NCBI RefSeq assembly: GCF_028771845.1
Contig: NZ_CP118270.1
Coordinates: 4,092,001-4,156,000 of the forward strand
Reading direction: 5' to 3'
DNA from: Paenibacillus marchantiae
GTDB taxonomy: Bacteria > Bacillota > Bacilli > Paenibacillales > Paenibacillaceae
DNA: 64,000 nucleotides
The stretch's first letter is position 1. Each line of letters starts with the position of its first letter. Shown here piece after piece: positions 57,033 through 64,000 of this stretch. Both the position numbers and the translations under genes were made by a program. The notes below the pieces were generated by a model. It had not been told where the DNA came from. It saw only the letters and a program-made list of their open reading frames with translations, and ran no database searches.

Positions 57033-58799
57033 TTACTGATTTTTGATCCATAGTTTGGAGATATCCATAAACCCAAACTCAGCGGTATGAAGGCCAAAGA
57101 GACTTTGATTAAGCAGGGCTTTTTTATTCATGTGGCAGCCGTACAATATCCAGCAGTTATCGCGAAGCAAATCCTCGGCTTCATTGAGCATCACAGACCT
57201 TTGCTCTTCATTCTGCTGAAGGAAATTCTCCATCTTTCGATAAAATATGGACTGTAAATCGGGTGATAAACAAATATGAAAATAGTTACGTTTGTTGATG
57301 AAAAAATTAATCATGCCAAATTGCCAGTCATCTTCCAAAACTTCTTCTGCGATAATCAAATCGGCTTCGCTTGTTTCTCTCACATTGGGAAATTCAACGA
57401 AGGGTTGCAACTCAATACATAAACCGATGCTGGCTCCGCGTTGTTTAAGCCATTCTGCTTCTTTTTGATCTTTAGCTACAGTATAAGCAAGTATGATCTT
57501 TTCTCCCTGGTATCCGCTGCTGTACAGGAGCTCACGGGCATCCTCAAGTGAAGACTCGCGCCAAGCATGCTCTGCGCTTTTCCAGGGAAGAAAGCTGTTT
57601 GCCGGTGTAATTCGATTGCTGCCAAGTTCCCTCACCAAAGCGACTGGATCGAAAACAATGCGCATGGCTTGCCGAAATTCCAGTTGATGGTGAATACCGG
57701 CTTTACGAAAATTAATCAGCATATATCGGCATCCTGTTGCTGGATAATCAACACTGTTGCTCCCCGTATCGTCTGTAGCCAATTTAAGTCGGTCTGTTCC
57801 TGGTAACTCATAATGACGTTCATAAGGACCCAGATTGGGCACAAACCAGATATCTACTCGATCCAGATGAGGACGGATTCCATAATAGGCATCGAATGCG
57901 CTTATGATCAACACCGTTTCATTTATTTCATTGATCCGAAAAGGCCCGGTACCGATTAATTGTTGGGTTACATCGACATCATAGGGGAGAATCGTCATGG
58001 AGACACAACTAAGCAAGTTCAGGAAAAAACGATTAGGCCGACTTAGATAAAAACGTATGCAGTAATCCCCGACAACTTCGGTACGCTCAATATCCCGGTA
58101 TAGCCAAATGAATGGACTGTCTACAGTGCGCAAGCGCTCTAATGTAGCTTGGACATCTCGGGATGTCATTACCCGACCATGGTGGAATCGCACACCTTTG
58201 CGCAGATAGAAAATCCAAACTCTTTGATCCTCGTTGTACTCCCACATATGCGCCAGATCCGGCAAGAAGGTTCCTGTTTTGGCGTCATAGGTGATTAGCG
58301 TGCTGCATACCTGCCCAAGCAGATAGGTTTCAAAAGCAGTATACACAAAAGCAGGGTCCAGCTCTGCCAACCTTCGTGACCTCACCATGCGAAGCACGTC
58401 CTGACCGGAAGAGCTCTCGGCATGACTGTGGAATCCCATCTGCTTGTTCAACGAATTCAGCAGTCGCTCCCGGAGAGCATCATTCTTCTCTGTGCTGCCG
58501 ATCAACTCGATCGCTTCCTTCATTTTGCCTCTGCCCATGAGCTCCAAAAAACTCTCCTCGAGCGCCTCATTCACACTGCGCAGCAATGTCATCTCAGAAT
58601 GATGACCCCGGCCACGCCCGGGCTGCCAGTGTATAAAGCCTTGTTCCTCCAGCTTGCGCAGAATAAACTTCACGTTGCGTGGAGTACAGCATAGGGCAGC
58701 AGAAAGGCTCTCAATCGTTACCGGAACCGCTTCATGAAATTTAAGAGAAAGTTCTTTTGCTGTGGCAAGACGCAGATAATGGGTTGTTGCTGTATCCAT
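57033..58799 (-). CDS. SgrR-family regulator with solute-binding domain
   Basis: 588 residues. The N-terminal ~115 residues are the SgrR_N winged-helix region (VTIESLSAALCCTPRNVKFI LRKLEEQGFIHWQPGRGRG). From ~135 on there is a family 5 extracellular-solute-binding fold (LDPAFVYTAFETYLLGQVCS, WEYNEDQRVWIFYLRKGVRFHHG-type block, GTGPFRI), used intracellularly to sense a ligand. The pair of such a regulator with a divergent MFS exporter is also found in B. subtilis (yhjP/yhjO-like arrangement). AAGGAG precedes ATG 58799. It probably controls the MFS gene at 58953; ligand unknown. Confidence 0.9.
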   Translation of the reverse strand: MDTATTHYLRLATAKELSLKFHEAVPVTIESLSAALCCTPRNVKFILRKLEEQGFIHWQPGRGRGHHSEMTLLRSVNEALEESFLELMGRGKMKEAIELIGSTEKNDALRERLLNSLNKQMGFHSHAESSSGQDVLRMVRSRRLAELDPAFVYTAFETYLLGQVCSTLITYDAKTGTFLPDLAHMWEYNEDQRVWIFYLRKGVRFHHGRVMTSRDVQATLERLRTVDSPFIWLYRDIERTEVVGDYCIRFYLSRPNRFFLNLLSCVSMTILPYDVDVTQQLIGTGPFRINEINETVLIISAFDAYYGIRPHLDRVDIWFVPNLGPYERHYELPGTDRLKLATDDTGSNSVDYPATGCRYMLINFRKAGIHHQLEFRQAMRIVFDPVALVRELGSNRITPANSFLPWKSAEHAWRESSLEDARELLYSSGYQGEKIILAYTVAKDQKEAEWLKQRGASIGLCIELQPFVEFPNVRETSEADLIIAEEVLEDDWQFGMINFFINKRNYFHICLSPDLQSIFYRKMENFLQQNEEQRSVMLNEAEDLLRDNCWILYGCHMNKKALLNQSLFGLHTAEFGFMDISKLWIKNQ

Positions 58800-58858
58800 A
58801 TGAAGTGCTCCTTCTTAAAGGGTGAAATGTGCTCACGTTTTCTTACACTTTTATTTCC

Positions 58859-58889
58859 CCCTTTTATCCATACAATTATACATAAAGGG
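58859..58889. promoter_or_regulatory. Inverted repeat between the SgrR-like and MFS genes
   Basis: CCCTTTTAT ... ATAAAGGG, an 8-bp inverted repeat with one bulged T around an AT-rich centre, midway between the divergent starts. Candidate operator for the SgrR-like protein. Confidence 0.45.
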
Positions 58890-58952
58890 ATAGGGCAAAG
58901 GTAGCCCATCTGAGACAAAAACATCTAGAACAGGAGAAGGAGAACCATACGC

Positions 58953-60188
58953 ATGAAGCAACATTTACGTCAAATTCACCCTTTAGCTTGGACAATTATT
59001 GTTGGAACGATGTTTGGACGTCTTGTTACGTCCATGAGCATCCCGTTTTTATCCATTTATCTGACTCAGGTACTGGGAGCTACACCCACACAGACTGGAA
59101 TTACCGTCGCGGTTAGTTCTCTAGCGGGGGTCATGGTCAGCTTTTATGGAGGTTATATTTCGGATCGAATCGGCCGCAAAGTGGTCATGATGGTCTCCGT
59201 ATTTGGCTGGGCCTGTGTTTTCTTCATCTTTTCAGCAGCTGAGCATCTGTGGGTATTTTTTGTAGCCAATACGTTAAACGGATTATGCCGCGCCGTGTTT
59301 GAGCCCACGTCACGTGCACTTCTATCGGATATTACTCCACCGCAAAATAAACTGCTTGTCTTCAACCTCAGATATGCGGCCATTAATCTGGGGGTTGTGT
59401 TTGGACCGATTATCGGTCTTCAGCTTGGATCAGCGGAGTCTACGTTTCCGTTTATGATCTCCGGGTTGGTATATATCGTTTACGGTTTGGTTTTGTTCCT
59501 GCAATTTCGATTGCAACGCACAAATCTGCCGGAACATGTTCAGGTCAGTGCACCTCGTTTACGAGATGCACTCGCTACTACGGGACGCGACCGTGTATTT
59601 TTGCCAGTACTTATCGGGACTACGTTTTGCGTGCTCGGGTATGGGCATTTTAGCTCAACCCTAGCTCAGTATGTGGCCCAGAATCCTCTTTTTGAACATG
59701 GAAGTCAAGTGTTTTCCTATATGCTTTCACTTAATGCGTTGACTGTGCTTGTAATCCAATTCCCGATTGTGCGGGTGGCCAGCAAATTCCCGCCGGTTGT
59801 GCCCCTCATTCTTGGAAACTTGCTGGTCGCAACAAGTCTGTTCCTGTTTGGCATAGCTGAAGGCGTTATGCTGCTGATGCTCAGTGTCATTCTCTTCACC
59901 ATTGGGGAAGTGCTCATGTTCACCATGATGGATGTGCTGATTGACCGGATTGCCAAACCTGAATGGAAAGGGACCTACTTTGGCACAATTGGATTCAACA
60001 ACTTGGGAAGCGTCATGGCACCGATTCTTGGAGGGCTCCTATTAACTCAATATGGGACGGGGAATGGCCTGTTCGTTTTTGTACCGCTGGCACTGACCAC
60101 TGCACTTGGACTGCCTTTTCTTATCGTAGCGCATAAACGCCTTGTCGTCAGGGAGAGGGAAACACCACCCATACAAGTGAGCGCCTAG
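58953..60188 (+). CDS. MFS transporter (MdtG-like)
   Basis: 411 residues with 12 predicted helices. Typical MFS motif A GGYISDRIGRKVVM (~66-79), an early VTSMSIPFLSIYL segment, and a central loop near 185-205 between the halves. Related to MdtG/YhjO-like multidrug or sugar-efflux proteins. AAGGAG ten bases before ATG 58953. Divergent from the SgrR-like regulator, which in enteric SgrR/SetA systems pairs a sugar-phosphate stress sensor with an efflux pump; that analogy is only suggestive here. Confidence 0.9.
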   Translation: MKQHLRQIHPLAWTIIVGTMFGRLVTSMSIPFLSIYLTQVLGATPTQTGITVAVSSLAGVMVSFYGGYISDRIGRKVVMMVSVFGWACVFFIFSAAEHLWVFFVANTLNGLCRAVFEPTSRALLSDITPPQNKLLVFNLRYAAINLGVVFGPIIGLQLGSAESTFPFMISGLVYIVYGLVLFLQFRLQRTNLPEHVQVSAPRLRDALATTGRDRVFLPVLIGTTFCVLGYGHFSSTLAQYVAQNPLFEHGSQVFSYMLSLNALTVLVIQFPIVRVASKFPPVVPLILGNLLVATSLFLFGIAEGVMLLMLSVILFTIGEVLMFTMMDVLIDRIAKPEWKGTYFGTIGFNNLGSVMAPILGGLLLTQYGTGNGLFVFVPLALTTALGLPFLIVAHKRLVVRERETPPIQVSA

Positions 60189-60311
60189 CTTGAGCGATGA
60201 CAGTTGCATGGTATATAAGCTTTAGCTATTTTTTAACTTTTTTTGGAGAAAAGTAACTTTCATTGAGAAATCAGCGTTAATTAGTTAAACATTTCCTCAT
60301 GGGGGTTCCAA

Positions 60312-61136
60312 ATGATATTAAAAAAGTTTACTTTAGCATTACTGGCGTGTGTTATGTTTGCTGCGTTTTCAACGCCGAGTTCAGCTGAGGAAGCGACGCT
60401 AGAGATTGGGACTGGCGTATTGTCCAATAACCGGGTGTTAATTCCTTTGAGGGTTGTGTCCAGCAACTTGGGAGCAGAAGTAACGTGGTATAAGGAAGGG
60501 AAGAGCATTCGAATTCAAACGGATGAAAAAGAAATTTGGCTTGTGGTTAACTTTAAAAATGCGAAAGTGAATGAACAGATCATTAGAATGGATTCTCCTG
60601 TTGAAATAATTGGAAATACAGCATATGTTCCGCTGCGATTTGTTAGCCAAACGTTAGGAGCCAAGCTAGAGTGGAATCCACAAACTAAACAGGCAACCAT
60701 CCATTTGAATAAACAAAACATGATTGTAAGTATGCAAGAGGAGACCATCCAAATACCTGATTCTGTGAAAATAACAAAGGGACGAATAAATGTTTTGTCA
60801 GAGAAATTGAATGAAATTTCAGGCTTGTCTCAGATAAAGCAGGTCAGTACGTATTTCAAGCCTTATTTCACTGAAGATTTAATCCAATTTATTCTCAAAA
60901 GGCAGGATCTAGTAAGTGATTGGATGGTATATGATGCTCCAGAGACTTCCGTTTATTATACAAGCAGTACAACAGCGACGTTATCCCAATCGTTCGTAAT
61001 CGGAAATACATTAACGGGTGATTCTCATTATGTAAATGATCGAAATATTGAACTAGTATACAGTCATGGTGTATGGAAAGTGAATCAGTTAATGTTTAAT
61101 CTCAGAGAAATTCCCTATTTGGGTTATGATCGTTGA
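60312..61136 (+). CDS. Secreted protein with copper-amine-oxidase-like stalk domain
   Basis: 274 residues. Sec signal peptide (MILKKFTLALLACVMFAAFS, cleavage near SSA-EE), then a copper amine oxidase N-terminal-like stalk domain (~30-133) with the repeated PLRVVSSNLGAEVTWYKEGK and YVPLRFVSQTLGAKLEWNPQ units common in Paenibacillus surface proteins. The C-terminal ~140 residues (SVKITKGRINVLSEKLNEIS..., VNDRNIELVYSHGVWKVNQL) are not recognised. Probably wall-associated. GGGGG lies before ATG 60312. Confidence 0.85.
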   Translation: MILKKFTLALLACVMFAAFSTPSSAEEATLEIGTGVLSNNRVLIPLRVVSSNLGAEVTWYKEGKSIRIQTDEKEIWLVVNFKNAKVNEQIIRMDSPVEIIGNTAYVPLRFVSQTLGAKLEWNPQTKQATIHLNKQNMIVSMQEETIQIPDSVKITKGRINVLSEKLNEISGLSQIKQVSTYFKPYFTEDLIQFILKRQDLVSDWMVYDAPETSVYYTSSTTATLSQSFVIGNTLTGDSHYVNDRNIELVYSHGVWKVNQLMFNLREIPYLGYDR

Positions 61137-61194
61137 AATCACAGCATATGATGTTCAGTGATATGAAGAAAATAACAACTGAGTTAATATTATC

Positions 61195-61223
61195 TTGACG
61201 GATTACGGTGGAGCGAATACAAT
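61195..61223 (+). promoter_or_regulatory. Promoter of the leader/sulfotransferase transcript
   Basis: TTGACG (61195-61200), a 17-bp spacer and TACAAT (61218-61223), followed by an unusually long leader (about 230 nt to a terminator). Confidence 0.7.
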
Positions 61224-61254
61224 AAACAACAAATATGTGTGACGGGTGGTTAAG

Positions 61255-61293
61255 ATGAACATGTTCCAGACAGGGCGAATTCTAAATCGATAA
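61255..61293 (+). CDS. Putative leader peptide MNMFQTGRILNR
   Basis: Twelve codons, ATG 61255 to TAA 61293, preceded by GGGTGGT. It sits directly after the promoter and before the folded region and terminator, the place of leader peptides in ribosome-mediated attenuators of antibiotic-resistance genes. The start region contains AGATGAAC (61253-61260), which recurs in the 5' arm of the terminator, so the leader start could pair with the terminator's 3' arm. Translation is not proven. Confidence 0.45.
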   Translation: MNMFQTGRILNR

Positions 61294-61450
61294 CTGAATA
61301 CGCATGAGCAAGTGACTTAACCAATGTTTTTTTGTGTTGGCGTTTAGACAGTCATGTTTGTGCACCCCTGTCGTGGACGCTCATCATTATTGCGTGCAGA
61401 GGAGAAATCCGGAAACGCTTCTTATTTCATATGATTCTCTTATTGTTACA

Positions 61451-61487
61451 AGCTGTAGATGAACATTAGTTCATCTATGGCTTTTTT
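61451..61487 (+). terminator. Attenuator terminator before the sulfotransferase gene
   Basis: AGCTGTAGATGAAC-ATTA-GTTCATCTATGGCT with two mismatched base pairs and six T, about 97 nt upstream of the sulfotransferase ATG and downstream of its likely promoter. Confidence 0.85.
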
Positions 61488-61583
61488 GCATGCATTCCAC
61501 CCAATTTGTTGCACATGGAAGGGAGATTTTGCAGTGCTTTTTGGTATGAAACTACCCTTAAGGGGAGAAAGAGAGGCAGCGAT

Positions 61584-62315
61584 ATGAAACAACCTACTCA
61601 AAGTTATACCATTTGGTTTTCCCAACGAACCGGCAGTACTCTGCTGGGTGAAGCCTTAAGTTCTACGGGGGTGGCAGGATATCCGAGGGAGTGGCTGCAT
61701 TATCAGCATAAGAGCCCAGACACATTAAAGCGTGAAGATCTAGAGCAGATCTGGGATCAGGGAACAACGTCGAACGGAGTATTCGGAATCAAAATTAATT
61801 TTGAACAACGATGGATTGACGCATTCCGCAGTCTCTATAGTCTGCCAACAGCGTTATCTCGGGCTGAGGTATGGAGTACGGGTTTCCCTAATTGCACCAA
61901 GCATATTTACATGACGCGTCGCAACAAAGTCAGATTGGCTGTGTCGTGGTGGAGAGCCATCGTCTCGGGTGAATGGCACCGCAAGCATGGAGACAGCCCT
62001 CAGTTACAAGATATTGCTGATCAATATAACTTTGATGCGATTAAACATCTGCTTGTGGAGAGTAACATGTGCGAAGCAGCAATTGAAGATTTCTTGTCCG
62101 AGTCAGGCATTGTGCCGCTGACGATTGTTTATGAGGATTTTATAGCAGATTACGAGGGGACCGTTATGAAAGTGCTAGAGTTTTTGGATGTTCAAGCTGA
62201 CGGTGTTGCCGTATCGCCCCCGTCCTTTGACCCGATCGCAGACGAGATTTCTGAACAATGGGTGCAAAGATTTCGGGAAGAATGCCAGAGGGATTGGGAG
62301 AATGTTAAATGGTAA
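61584..62315 (+). CDS. Stf0-family sulfotransferase
   Basis: 243 residues. The 5'-phosphosulfate loop FSQRTGSTLLGEAL (~11-24), GVAGYPREWL, the 3'-phosphate region IYMTRRNKVRLAVSWWRA and IVYEDFIADYEGTV match Stf0, the mycobacterial trehalose 2-sulfotransferase family, which transfers sulfate from PAPS to a hydroxyl. The substrate in Firmicutes is unknown. ATG 61584 has AGAGAGG upstream; the longer frame from 61506 lacks one. It is the first gene after an attenuator-like leader and is followed 137 nt later by an ABC exporter, which hints that sulfation and export act on one compound (inference). Confidence 0.9.
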   Translation: MKQPTQSYTIWFSQRTGSTLLGEALSSTGVAGYPREWLHYQHKSPDTLKREDLEQIWDQGTTSNGVFGIKINFEQRWIDAFRSLYSLPTALSRAEVWSTGFPNCTKHIYMTRRNKVRLAVSWWRAIVSGEWHRKHGDSPQLQDIADQYNFDAIKHLLVESNMCEAAIEDFLSESGIVPLTIVYEDFIADYEGTVMKVLEFLDVQADGVAVSPPSFDPIADEISEQWVQRFREECQRDWENVKW

Positions 62316-62452
62316 ACACACTTGGTAAGATTCATCCACGGGTTGGAAATGTTGCATTTATTGTTATTATGTATGATTCATCTTAGTGAGGAACCAAAAT
62401 GCTTTGAATCACAAAAATGAAATAGAAATGTTATACGAAGGGGTGAGGGGCT

Positions 62453-64000
62453 ATGCCCAAAACAGAGAAACGCTCCATGTCCTGGCTGCTGCAATATCTA
62501 AAACCCGTTAAAGGCCGATTGGCCTTGCTTATGGTGATGTTGCTAACGTCAACGGGACTGCAGCTCCTAAATCCACAAATTATCAAACGATTCATTGATA
62601 CGGCCGCAAGTGGGGGAGTCCTTTCTAACCTGTTCCAGCTTGCCGGATTGTTTCTGGTTGTTGCCGTTGTAAATCAACTGATTACAGTAGCCGTAAGTTA
62701 TCTGGGTAACGATGTGGCCTGGCGGGCAACGAACCGATTACGGGGAGATCTCCTGAAGCATTGTCTGCGTCTGGATATGCGGTTTCATAATGTGAAGACA
62801 CCGGGAGAGATGATTGAACGGGTGGATGGTGATGTGACGAGTATCTCCAACTTCTTCGCGATGTTCATTGTGCAAGTGGTTGGAAGCTTTGTCTTGCTTG
62901 CCGGAATCCTCGGATTTATGTTCAGCGTAAACGTACCGATTGCGATCGTCATGACGGTGTTTACATTGTTATCGATTCTGTTTATGGTGTTCATTCGGAA
63001 TTTGGGAGTAAACTCTTCCAAAAATGAGCGGGAAGCGAGTGCATCCTTGTTCGGATTAATTGAAGAGCGTATTGCGGGAATTGAAGATGTTCAAGCGAAC
63101 GGGCATGTCCCGTATGTGATGAATCGTTTTTATCGGACGATGCGTGTTGTATTTCAAAAAGGAAGAAAAGCCTGGCTACTTCGGGTTATTCCGTGGAATA
63201 CGACGGTCATTCTGTTCGCCCTTGCAGTCACGGCAGTACTTCTGCTCGGTGTTCATTACTACATGCAAGGCATCATCAGCATCGGAACGCTGTTTCTGAT
63301 ATATCAATACACACAGATGCTTAATGATCCGATTGAGATGTTGGGTGATCAGGTTCAAGAGTTTCAGAAGGCGAAATCAGGTATGCTTCGTTCGAGAGAA
63401 TTGTTGTCTTTGCGCAGTGAGATCGAAAACGGAAGAGAGGATCAGCTGCCAGAAGGGCCGCTTGGTCTGGAATTCAAGCAGGTGAACTTCAGTTATAACG
63501 AGGATAAACCTGTATTGCAGAATATTAACTTTGCCATTAAACCTGGCGAACGGCTGGGCATCATCGGTCGTACTGGTAGCGGAAAATCAAGTCTCAGTCG
63601 GGTACTTCTACGCTTGTACAATCTGGATAGCGGAACAATTCGTGTGGGTGGCAAAGATATTACAGAGCTTACCTTACCTGCACTCTACCGCAGGGTTGGT
63701 ATGGTTACGCAGGATGTACAGCTGTTCGACGGTACGTTGCGAGATAATTTAACGCTGTTCAACCAGGATGTCTCGGATCAAATTATTAAGGAGACAACGG
63801 ATCGACTTGGATTAAGTCATTGGATTGAATCACAACCGGCAGGGTTGGATACACATCTGAAGGCAGGTGGTTCTTCATTGTCCGCTGGGGAAGCTCAATT
63901 GTTTGCCTTGACGCGAGTATTTCTGACTGAACCTAGCCTGGTTATTCTTGATGAGCCTTCCTCACGGCTGGATGCCGCTACAGAGAGCATGCTTCAGTCT
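62453..64000 (+). CDS. ABC exporter half-transporter (BmrC/D-like), cut by window end
   Basis: 516 codons are visible with no stop before the window end. Residues ~15-305 form six membrane helices of a type I exporter (LLMVMLLTSTGLQLLNPQII, DVAWRATNRLRGDLLKHCLR). From ~335 on is the ATPase: Walker A GRTGSGKSS, Q-loop VTQDVQLFDG, signature SLSAGEAQL, Walker B LVILDEPSSRLD. The signature is LSAGE instead of LSGGQ, a change seen in heterodimeric exporters with one degenerate ATP site, so a partner gene probably follows beyond the window. ATG 62453 has GAGGGG just upstream. Likely in one transcript with the sulfotransferase. Confidence 0.9.
   Translation, partial: MPKTEKRSMSWLLQYLKPVKGRLALLMVMLLTSTGLQLLNPQIIKRFIDTAASGGVLSNLFQLAGLFLVVAVVNQLITVAVSYLGNDVAWRATNRLRGDLLKHCLRLDMRFHNVKTPGEMIERVDGDVTSISNFFAMFIVQVVGSFVLLAGILGFMFSVNVPIAIVMTVFTLLSILFMVFIRNLGVNSSKNEREASASLFGLIEERIAGIEDVQANGHVPYVMNRFYRTMRVVFQKGRKAWLLRVIPWNTTVILFALAVTAVLLLGVHYYMQGIISIGTLFLIYQYTQMLNDPIEMLGDQVQEFQKAKSGMLRSRELLSLRSEIENGREDQLPEGPLGLEFKQVNFSYNEDKPVLQNINFAIKPGERLGIIGRTGSGKSSLSRVLLRLYNLDSGTIRVGGKDITELTLPALYRRVGMVTQDVQLFDGTLRDNLTLFNQDVSDQIIKETTDRLGLSHWIESQPAGLDTHLKAGGSSLSAGEAQLFALTRVFLTEPSLVILDEPSSRLDAATESMLQS

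Larger units (their letters stand above)
61230..61487 (+). promoter_or_regulatory. Structured leader with attenuator before sulfotransferase/ABC exporter
   Basis: The leader holds a short peptide ORF (61255-61293), then a foldable region: ACGC and ATGAGC (61300-61309) can pair with GCTCAT (61379-61384) and GCGT (61392-61395). These enclose a CCAA/TTGG hairpin (61321-61340) and a GACAG/CTGTC hairpin (61347-61372). It ends in a terminator, AGC-TG-TAGATGAAC ATTA GTTCATCTA-TG-GCT with TTTTTT (61451-61487). It matches no riboswitch class I know. Attenuation by ribosome position or ligand is inference. Confidence 0.6.

Overview
The window reads as a chromosomal segment of a Paenibacillus-type member of the Bacillales. 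The evidence is moderate base composition, strong AGGAGG-type ribosome sites with frequent TTG/GTG starts, T-box leaders, LicT/RAT antitermination, a CcpA-type cre, a Fur box, an RNase J, a BioY/ECF biotin system, and many genes for plant-polymer and sugar use. I see no rRNA, tRNA, CRISPR array, insertion sequence or prophage. Genes run on both strands in short operons separated by clear intrinsic terminators, which is typical core/accessory chromosome. The genus call is inference from gene families and regulatory style.

Layout. 1-4.4 kb: the end of L-rhamnose isomerase, RNase J, and a chorismate mutase-DAHP synthase gene behind a T-box. 4.6-9.3 kb: a sucrose unit (LacI-type repressor, two near-identical operators, GH32 sucrose-6-phosphate hydrolase, sucrose PTS EIIBCA). 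9.3-17.8 kb: two unknown genes, a secreted GH5 cellulase, then a beta-glucoside/cellobiose regulon (GH1 phospho-glucosidase, LicT antiterminator, EIIBCA), in which all three genes have their own RAT/terminator switch. 17.8-20.5 kb: a Fur-boxed siderophore-binding lipoprotein and a Btr-like AraC regulator. 20.6-24 kb: BioY divergent from an ECF ATPase and an ATPase-EcfT fusion across a BirA-type operator. 24-27.6 kb: small genes (Nudix, two GNATs, HAD-like, unknowns). 27.7-34.7 kb: a two-component system divergent from a GT39-GT2-GtrA-GalU pathway that should move glucose to the cell surface on a lipid carrier. 34.8-42.4 kb: a methyltransferase, T-box-controlled aspartate-semialdehyde dehydrogenase, a four-gene Dga-like amino-sugar-acid pathway (amidohydrolase, DgaE, DgaF, KDG kinase), and an SGNH hydrolase. 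42.6-50.2 kb: small membrane protein, BASS transporter, lipoprotein, then a MarR-controlled UvrA-like/MFS/SDR unit. 50.4-60.2 kb: zinc-ribbon protein, TauE exporter, an unusual double-domain prenyl synthase, a PAS-rich hybrid kinase, and a divergent SgrR-like regulator/MFS pair. 60.3-64 kb: a stalk-domain secreted protein and a structured leader with a tiny peptide ORF and a terminator, ahead of a Stf0 sulfotransferase and an ABC exporter cut by the window end.

The most unusual items are (i) the 794-residue prenyl synthase, whose N-terminal half also carries two Asp-rich motifs at the same spacing as its canonical C-terminal half; (ii) the attenuator-like leader before sulfotransferase plus ABC exporter, which looks like an uncharacterised inducible modification/efflux unit; and (iii) the 16-bp iterated operator in front of the UvrA-like/MFS/SDR unit.
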